The position numbers and the translations under genes are program-made. Below are positions 1 to 4,500 of a DNA stretch of 6,519 bases, piece by piece; positions within the stretch are counted from its first letter, which is position 1, and each line of letters starts with the position of its first letter. This DNA comes from Bacillota bacterium (GTDB taxonomy: Bacteria; Bacillota; Clostridia; Lachnospirales; Lachnospiraceae): the NCBI GenBank assembly GCA_017861355.1, contig JAGFXQ010000200.1:1-6519 (forward strand). The letters are read 5' to 3'. The notes beneath the pieces are model-generated. The model made no database searches. It was not told where the DNA came from and worked only from the letters and a program-made list of their open reading frames with translations.

Positions 1-767
1 TTCACTGTGATATAAAACGGAAAAGGCAGATTCGCAGTTAGGCTTGTACCCGAGATTCCAAAGGTAAAGAAGGTAATAATAAAAGCTAGTACAGTAAAGG
101 TCAAGGTACCAAACCAAAGCTTGTGAAATTGTGATTTTGTAATTGCAATACCGAATTTGTCTGCAAAAAATAATGCTATGATTATATTTCCTCCTACTGC
201 TACAACATATTTTGTAGCCAATACGGTTTCCTTTAGATGTACCGTAGAGATTGGAAGAAGGTAATCGGTTCTTAATCTGGAAATTGCACATACAAACAGA
301 ATAGCGAATAAGATCAGTATCGTTCCCAGTGTCAGTTCTGAAAAGCGAAATATTGTCTTAATACCGCGCAACAAAGCATAGAGAACCAATAGAATCATGA
401 TCGTCATAAAAAAGTCTGATCTGGTTCTCGGCATTAAAGTAAATTCCAGTGTCAGGCTATAAGCGGTCACCTTGGCTGTGGTTGCCATGAATAGCCAGAT
501 CATATAAAACAGAATGATAATTTTAGATAAAAAAGTCCCGATCAACTGTACCATGATTTCATAAATATTCAAGCCCGGAAAAGACTTGATCAAGAATATT
601 ACGATGGCAGTTAATGGAACCGTTACCACAACGGATACCAAGGGACTTAAGTATCCGCTTCTCCCCGCTTCCATTGCAAGCATACTTGGAACCTGCCGAA
701 GTATCGTCGAGATAGAGATAAACAGATACATGAATGTAATTTGTCGAAGTGTTACTTCTCGGTTCAA
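1..767 (-). CDS. gerB: Spore germination permease, GerB family (B subunit of germinant receptor), 3' end cut by window edge
   Basis: B subunit of a GerA-type germinant receptor: a permease-like protein of the APC superfamily in the spore inner membrane, shown in characterised receptors to bind the germinant. Reading from 767 gives 255 uninterrupted codons to the window edge; the family is usually about 360 residues, so roughly the last 100 are missing. The product starts NREVTLRQITFMYLF and is strongly hydrophobic, with likely membrane segments near residues 10-28, 40-61, 80-106, 118-134, 147-162, 186-203 and 217-238. The N-terminal RQI..MYLFISIS.ILRQVP block fits the family opening. The start is TTG at 767-765: an in-frame TGA at 776-774 excludes anything upstream, and GAGGTG at 780-775 lies 7 nt before the TTG. 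The next in-frame ATG (Met13) would remove the conserved N-terminus. It is the last visible gene of the A-C-small-B operon. The germinant cannot be read from sequence. Confidence 0.9.
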   Translation of the reverse strand, partial: MNREVTLRQITFMYLFISISTILRQVPSMLAMEAGRSGYLSPLVSVVVTVPLTAIVIFLIKSFPGLNIYEIMVQLIGTFLSKIIILFYMIWLFMATTAKVTAYSLTLEFTLMPRTRSDFFMTIMILLVLYALLRGIKTIFRFSELTLGTILILFAILFVCAISRLRTDYLLPISTVHLKETVLATKYVVAVGGNIIIALFFADKFGIAITKSQFHKLWFGTLTFTVLAFIITFFTFGISGTSLTANLPFPFYITV

Positions 768-780
768 CTCTTCTCACCTC
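765..780 (-). promoter_or_regulatory. Ribosome binding site and TTG start of gerB, abutting the upstream stop codon
   Basis: Reading the minus strand, GAGGTG (780-775) is followed by a 7-nt spacer and TTG (767-765). The stop codon TGA of the preceding 62-residue gene occupies 781-779 and overlaps the first bases of this site. A second frame opens with GTG at 777, but it gives a non-hydrophobic peptide ending at 559 and is a shadow. The site therefore decides the gerB start and suggests that ribosomes finishing the small gene reinitiate on gerB. Confidence 0.8.
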
Positions 781-967
781 ATTCCATATATTTTTCGAGT
801 GCTTGTGATATGCTGGGTAGATACGGATTGATGATATAGATGATACCCATCGCCAATCCTATTGTGGATAGTAGTAGATACAGAACTAAATTTTTCTTTG
901 AACGAAGGAGCTTATCTCTCTGATGGACCAAAGTATAGAGGATTGTAATACCAAATACATAAATCAT
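779..967 (-). CDS. Small two-helix membrane protein in ger operon, probable germinant receptor D-type subunit
   Basis: A 62-residue protein with a hydrophobic N-terminus (residues 1-15), a short basic, charged linker (QRDKLLRSKK, 16-25) and a second hydrophobic helix (about 26-47), ending in NPYLPSISQ and a charged tail. It sits between gerC and gerB, in the same direction, 88 nt after the gerC stop and 11 nt before the gerB start. Small two-helix proteins of about 55-75 residues encoded in or beside gerA-type operons are known in Bacillus as D subunits (for example GerKD); they alter how well the receptor responds. These are unrelated to the lipoprotein GerD. Size, topology and place match, so a D-type subunit of this receptor is the best call, but it is inferred rather than shown by a motif. 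The start ATG at 967 has AGAAAGG 11 nt upstream, a rather long spacing, and an in-frame TGA at 976-974 prevents a longer form. Confidence 0.7.
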   Translation of the reverse strand: MIYVFGITILYTLVHQRDKLLRSKKNLVLYLLLSTIGLAMGIIYIINPYLPSISQALEKYME

Positions 968-1055
968 AATAAGTCATACCTTTCTAAGTTATATCTGTAG
1001 TCTTTATTCTATAATAATCACCACAAATTGGCTTCTATATCAGGTTAATCATTTC

Positions 1056-2162
1056 TTATTTATTCCCAAGAATAAAGGATTTTGTAATCTGAGACCGGAC
1101 TTGATATTTAAATTGAATACCACCGATTCTGTTATTCCAGTCTCCCTCAATAGTACTCCAATCACTCACATTCTGGTTCTCAACCAGTCGAGCAAGATTA
1201 AGGATGTCGAGTCCCTTGTTGAGTGAATATTGCACCGGTTTATTCAGGATGTTAACTATATATTCATTTTGAGCCTCGGTTAATTGAAGCAATTCCTCTC
1301 CGGAAAATACATTCTCTTTCGTGAGTATCTCCTTCATCATCGTCTCAAAATCCACTTTGATTGTAACCAGTATAGTATCATTATTCACGGATGCTTTCAG
1401 CTTCGTATTGGTATACGATACTGCCAGACTCACCTCATCCTTAAGATAAATCGGATAGCTTCTCATAATGTTTCGAATAAAATTAACACCGTCGGAGGTT
1501 TCACGATCCAGGTAGTCTACCAGCTTTAATTGATCAAACACAGCATAGCCTTCCATTCGAAAGCCGGCTTTCTCCGCTAACAGATACGGTATCAGAACAC
1601 TGGAATAATTTTGTTCCATATCATTTAAGATATTAACAAAGGTATTGTCATTTCTAGTAAGAAGCTTCAGTTGTTTTTGTTCGATTGCCTTAAGATCCTC
1701 ATGAATAGTCTGTTTATTCTTAATGCCTTCCTTGATAAAATCTTCTGCCTTCTTCTCTTTGATGATATAGACTAATGCCTCCATCTTAATTGTTTCATCC
1801 CGTTTAAGAAAATCCAGACTTTGATCAATGCCCTTCTTCGCAGCAGCTTCCCCAATCAAAAACGATCCGGCCTGTGCCAAGGTGATATTTTTTTTGTTGT
1901 TCAGCTTCAGATTCTCCAATGCCTCATAAGCCGTCTTTCCTTCTCCCTTTACCAGTTCTTCTTTACCTGTACCTACTCCGGCTCCCGAAGCTCCACCACT
2001 GCCGGTACTATAAAGCGCACTGACACTAAATTCGTTCTGATCGTAATCAATACCAAGCACCAGTACAAGATCGATTTCATCTATCTCCTCCCGATTCATA
2101 TCATGAGTACAGCCACACAATAGGATGGGCAGAATAAGAAATATTAACTTCTTCAACATCAT
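1056..2162 (-). CDS. gerC: Spore germination lipoprotein, Ger(x)C family (C subunit of germinant receptor)
   Basis: A complete 368-residue protein, near the usual family length of 370-400. The N-terminus is a lipoprotein signal: positive residues at 4-5, a hydrophobic core, then the lipobox LCGC with Cys18 as the predicted lipidated residue. The mature protein begins THDMNREEIDEIDLVLVLGID, the Ger(x)C opening (charged stretch, then an LGIDY strand). A second recognisable block follows at about 76-145 (GKTAYEALENL, then the NITLAQAGSFLIGE region and DETIKMEALVYI). The C-terminal half (about 200-360) corresponds to the Spore_GerAC domain. Residues 53-66 form a Gly/Ser-rich loop. It should sit on the outer face of the spore inner membrane with the A and B subunits. 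The start overlaps the gerA stop by 4 nt (ATGA). The first ATG (2162) has its GAGG only 1 nt away, so Met2 (2159) is an equally plausible start. It is intact. Confidence 0.95.
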   Translation of the reverse strand: MMLKKLIFLILPILLCGCTHDMNREEIDEIDLVLVLGIDYDQNEFSVSALYSTGSGGASGAGVGTGKEELVKGEGKTAYEALENLKLNNKKNITLAQAGSFLIGEAAAKKGIDQSLDFLKRDETIKMEALVYIIKEKKAEDFIKEGIKNKQTIHEDLKAIEQKQLKLLTRNDNTFVNILNDMEQNYSSVLIPYLLAEKAGFRMEGYAVFDQLKLVDYLDRETSDGVNFIRNIMRSYPIYLKDEVSLAVSYTNTKLKASVNNDTILVTIKVDFETMMKEILTKENVFSGEELLQLTEAQNEYIVNILNKPVQYSLNKGLDILNLARLVENQNVSDWSTIEGDWNNRIGGIQFKYQVRSQITKSFILGNK

Positions 2163-3634
2163 ACCTCTTTCCCTTCTTCGTTCGTCTGTTTGATGCGGTT
2201 CTTGGGTACAATCTTCTGCGGTCGCTTCGTAAAATAGCTGATGGGAAAGCGGAACAAGGTATCCTTATGATTGCTCTCATCAATGTCAACAAAGGGTGAT
2301 AAATAAGCCACTCCATAGTTATCCAGACTGCATAGATGTGTCAATAAGATGATTAGACCGATTGCAAGTCCAAAAAAACCACCTGTGGCGGCTACCACTG
2401 CAAGAATGAAGCGAACCACACGAATACCGCTGCTCAGGTCTTGATTAGGTACAATAAAGCCTGCAATTCCAGCCAAAGAGACAATTACAACGACCAGCGG
2501 TGATAAGATATTTGCAGAAACCGCTGCTTGTCCAACCACAATACCTCCGAGAATGGACATGGCAGTACCGATCGTCTTCGGTAACCGAAGTCCTGCCTCG
2601 ATTAAAATCTCGAAGGCCAGTAACAGCCCCAACACCTCCGATGACGAGGAGAATGGAACATTCTGCTTTGCTGCCTGAGTTGATAATGCCAACTGAACCG
2701 GTAGCATCTGATTCTGATATGTGGTTGCAGCAATATAGAAGGCCGGTAGAAAAAGTGTTATAACCATTGCTATATAGCGAAGCATGCGAAGTGCTGACCC
2801 AACATAAAAATGGTTCGCATAATCCTCCGGTGACTGCATCAGCATAGGCAATTGACAAGGAAGCAGATATACAAAGGGAAATCCATCTACAGCCAGGGCG
2901 ATTCTTCCGTCCGTCAGATTAGCCGCAATACGGTCCGGCCGCTGACTGAACATAATCTGCGGGAATAAGCTCTTCTTATTCTCAACTAGAAATTCTTCGA
3001 TAAATGCCGGTGTTGACAGGTTGTCTATATCGATATCCGTAATTAAATCTCTGATTTTATTGACCGTATCCATATTGGCTATGTCACTTATATAGATTAA
3101 GGATAGGTCCGTCTTAGACAGTTTACCTACACTTAAGCTTTCTACCACTAAATGTTCGGAACGTACTCTCCTTCGAATCAGTGCAGTATTAATTCGCATT
3201 ACCTCGACAAAGGAATCCTTGGATCCCTTGATGACAGCCTCTTCTGAGGGTTCTGAGATAGAACGTTTCTCAAACATTCGAATATCATATACGATTGCCT
3301 TCTCCTCTTCATCAAACAGAAAAGCTACCATACCACTCAGTACATATTTAATTAATTTGGAATACTCTGCTTCTTCCTTCGTGAAGACATGATATGCTCC
3401 GGCACCGAGCAAATAATCCATAAACTGTCGTTGTGTTGTACATTTTATAAGATATGGATCCGAATATAAAGCTTGCAGAATTGCTTGATCCACCAGATCT
3501 GAATTGATTAGTCCATCTACGCAGAAGATGGAAAAGGTTATCCCGGTTTGATTCAATTTAATTGGTCTTACCAGAACATCTCCACTCTGTGCAAATAATT
3601 CCTTGATACTATTTGAGTTGATCTTCTGTTCCAT
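2159..3634 (-). CDS. gerA: Spore germination protein, GerA family (A subunit of germinant receptor)
   Basis: A complete 491-residue A subunit, typical of the family (about 480-530). Residues 1-270 form the soluble N-terminal region, including SGDVLVRPI near residue 17. The family signature around 230-256 is clear: SQRPDRIAANLTDGRIALAV, then DGFPFV, followed by QSPEDY at 267-272. The C-terminal membrane part has likely helices at about 284-304, 333-346, 356-376, 378-396 and 405-432; it carries the typical VPFSSSSEVLGLLLAFEILI and EAGLRLP stretch (326-352) and the GGIVVGQAAVSANILSP motif (363-379). The tail after 470 is basic and then acidic. In studied spores the A subunit works with B and C in the inner membrane to sense nutrients and start ion and dipicolinate release. 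ATG at 3634 is preceded by GAGGTG (3644-3639) with a 4-nt gap. It heads the operon and overlaps gerC by 4 nt. Confidence 0.97.
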   Translation of the reverse strand: MEQKINSNSIKELFAQSGDVLVRPIKLNQTGITFSIFCVDGLINSDLVDQAILQALYSDPYLIKCTTQRQFMDYLLGAGAYHVFTKEEAEYSKLIKYVLSGMVAFLFDEEEKAIVYDIRMFEKRSISEPSEEAVIKGSKDSFVEVMRINTALIRRRVRSEHLVVESLSVGKLSKTDLSLIYISDIANMDTVNKIRDLITDIDIDNLSTPAFIEEFLVENKKSLFPQIMFSQRPDRIAANLTDGRIALAVDGFPFVYLLPCQLPMLMQSPEDYANHFYVGSALRMLRYIAMVITLFLPAFYIAATTYQNQMLPVQLALSTQAAKQNVPFSSSSEVLGLLLAFEILIEAGLRLPKTIGTAMSILGGIVVGQAAVSANILSPLVVVIVSLAGIAGFIVPNQDLSSGIRVVRFILAVVAATGGFFGLAIGLIILLTHLCSLDNYGVAYLSPFVDIDESNHKDTLFRFPISYFTKRPQKIVPKNRIKQTNEEGKEV

Positions 3635-3674
3635 AATTCACCTCATTTCCAAGCTGTTTACATTGCATATAGAC

Positions 3675-3704
3675 TATTTTCTCAAAATAAGGCAATTTTA
3701 TTCA
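3675..3704 (-). promoter_or_regulatory. Candidate sigma-G (forespore) promoter of the ger operon
   Basis: On the minus strand TGAATA (3704-3699) and GAAAATA (3681-3675) are separated by 17 nt. The first box matches the sigma-G -35 consensus well; the second matches the -10 consensus CATnnTA only partly (A at position 2, TA at positions 6-7). Transcription would begin about 30-35 nt before the gerA start, leaving room for the ribosome binding site. Germinant receptor operons in Bacillus are transcribed by forespore sigma-G, so position and expectation agree. The weak -10 box keeps this a candidate. Confidence 0.45.
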
Positions 3705-3727
3705 CTTAGTTAGACTTTCGTATAACG

Positions 3728-3758
3728 AAAAAACTGTCGCACAATTCAGTGCGACAGT
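3728..3758 (-). terminator. Rho-independent terminator downstream of the 88-residue gene
   Basis: A perfect 10-bp stem, ACTGTCGCAC with GTGCGACAGT (3758-3749 and 3742-3733), encloses a 6-nt loop. On the minus strand it is followed directly by five T residues (3732-3728), so it stops leftward transcription from the gene at 4162-3896. In the other direction the stem is followed by CCTTTTC, a weaker tail. It lies just upstream of the candidate gerA promoter and separates the two transcription units. Confidence 0.85.
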
Positions 3759-3895
3759 CCTTTTCTCGTCATTCTATGTAGTCATAATCTTACGTCCATG
3801 ATATGTTACAGAAAGTTACCTTCCTGTTTTTATCACGTACTCCAAAACCTATCGTTTACACTATAGGCATCTTTTGTATGCTACAAATTATGTTG
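3759..3895 (-). other. Untranslated 3' region between the 88-residue gene and its terminator
   Basis: These 137 nt carry no open frame of useful length on either strand. Two small inverted repeats are visible: TTTGTA/TACAAA with a 3-nt loop (3873-3887) immediately after the stop codon, and CCTAT/ATAGG with a 10-nt loop (3848-3867). Neither has a T tracts of terminator type. The region would form a rather long 3' UTR of the upstream transcript. Confidence 0.5.
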
Positions 3896-4162
3896 TTAAT
3901 CCCGAAAGAAATCGATTGCCATATCGTTAATATGTACTGGAAATACTTTTCCTCTTGCCATTAACTGAAGAAAGCTCTCGGCCTCTCCCTCATCATCTGT
4001 AATATCCTCTATCAAGCAATAGTTATTCGGATTCGATAAATCGGTATCCGATTTATAACACTCAATGCTATAGAGGGCATTTTGAAAAATAAGATTATAG
4101 ACTACTTGAATATTCTCTGTTCGTATCGTTTTCGTGTTGGACTTTAGCAAATGTTCTATCAT
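3896..4162 (-). CDS. Small acidic protein, DUF6514-like, function unknown
   Basis: An 88-residue soluble protein with no signal peptide or membrane helix. After an amphipathic N-terminus it has YSIECYKSD (31-39), an acidic run IEDITDDEGEAESFLQLMA (51-69) and a C-terminal motif KVFPVHINDMAIDFF (72-86). A 'Y-x-I-E' strand, an 'I-T-D' segment and a terminal 'v-x-PvHl-x-D-x-x-x-D-f' motif recall the small DUF6514 proteins of Clostridia; I make that link from memory of the family pattern, so it is tentative. ATG at 4162 is preceded by AAGGGTGG, 6 nt upstream, a good ribosome binding site. It has its own extended -10 promoter and a terminator, so it looks monocistronic and independent of both neighbours. 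The coding potential is supported by this complete promoter-RBS-ORF-terminator set. No biochemical role can be proposed. Confidence 0.75.
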   Translation of the reverse strand: MIEHLLKSNTKTIRTENIQVVYNLIFQNALYSIECYKSDTDLSNPNNYCLIEDITDDEGEAESFLQLMARGKVFPVHINDMAIDFFRD

Positions 4163-4225
4163 GCAACGCCACCCTTCTTCCTAGTATGAATACAACTACA
4201 TATAATGTATCATTTGACACTCTTA

Positions 4226-4253
4226 ATTATAGCACAAAATCACAACTTGATAA
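4226..4253 (-). promoter_or_regulatory. Sigma-A promoter with extended -10 for the 88-residue gene
   Basis: On the minus strand TTATCA (4253-4248) lies 16 nt before a perfect TATAAT (4231-4226), and the -10 is extended by TG one base upstream (TGCTATAAT). The -35 matches the consensus at four of six positions. Transcription would start near 4219, giving a leader of about 57 nt before ATG 4162. This predicts vegetative expression of the small protein, unlike the ger operon that follows. Confidence 0.7.
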
Positions 4254-4431
4254 GTAGGGAATATCGTAAAAACCCATGTAAATACTGGAATGGCTGGCTT
4301 CATATTGCATTTTTCGAGGATAAAAACACCAGACCTTTCTAAACCTACCAATCCAGTAAAAATTGAGTAGCAGCCATATCAATTATGTATCCATATTAAT
4401 CCATGAAAAGACTGTTCTTAATCAAAATCAA

Positions 4432-4469
4432 ACCGGAGTTAGGAAGGATGAAAGCTCCATAACTCCGGT
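4432..4469 (-). terminator. Terminator of the pyruvate:ferredoxin oxidoreductase gene
   Basis: A perfect 10-bp stem pairs ACCGGAGTTA with TAACTCCGGT (4469-4460 and 4441-4432) around an 18-nt loop. It begins 31 nt after the oxidoreductase stop codon, and on the minus strand is followed by the T-rich TTGATTTTGATT. The loop is larger and the T tract less pure than in a textbook terminator, but the stem and position make termination the likely role. Confidence 0.75.
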
Positions 4470-4500
4470 CTAATTAACTTTGATTGTATTTTACATAAAT

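Larger units (their letters stand above)
4163..4500. other. 338-nt intergenic region with no gene
   Basis: Between the oxidoreductase stop and the start of the 88-residue gene there is no convincing coding sequence. It holds the oxidoreductase terminator (4432-4469) and the sigma-A promoter of the next gene (4226-4253). Between them lies an imperfect inverted repeat, TACTGGAATGG (4283-4293) against CCAATCCAGTA (4348-4358), with 10 of 11 positions paired across a 54-nt spacer. A minus-strand frame open from about 4378 to 4227 lacks a start with a ribosome binding site and is taken as chance. Confidence 0.6.

Noticed and set aside
559..777. Minus-strand frame from GTG 777 (72 codons)
   Set aside because: It overlaps gerB in another frame, has no membrane or family pattern, and the ribosome binding site fits the gerB TTG start better.
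968..1055. Possible gene, terminator or promoter in the gap after gerC
   Set aside because: No hairpin with a T tract, no paired promoter boxes with suitable spacing and only a 5-codon frame; it appears to be plain intercistronic sequence.
2445..2858. Minus-strand 137-codon frame inside gerA
   Set aside because: It is a shadow of the highly conserved membrane part of gerA; composition is Cys/Ser/Gly-rich and unlike a real protein.
4182..4188. CATACTA on the minus strand, an exact sigma-G -10 consensus, just before the 88-residue gene
   Set aside because: No matching -35 box (GATACA/TGATAC at the right spacing is poor), and transcription would start on top of the ribosome binding site. Probably chance.
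4227..4378. Minus-strand frame open for about 50 codons in the intergenic region
   Set aside because: It has no start codon with a ribosome binding site, its last codons overlap the TATAAT box, and this length occurs by chance.
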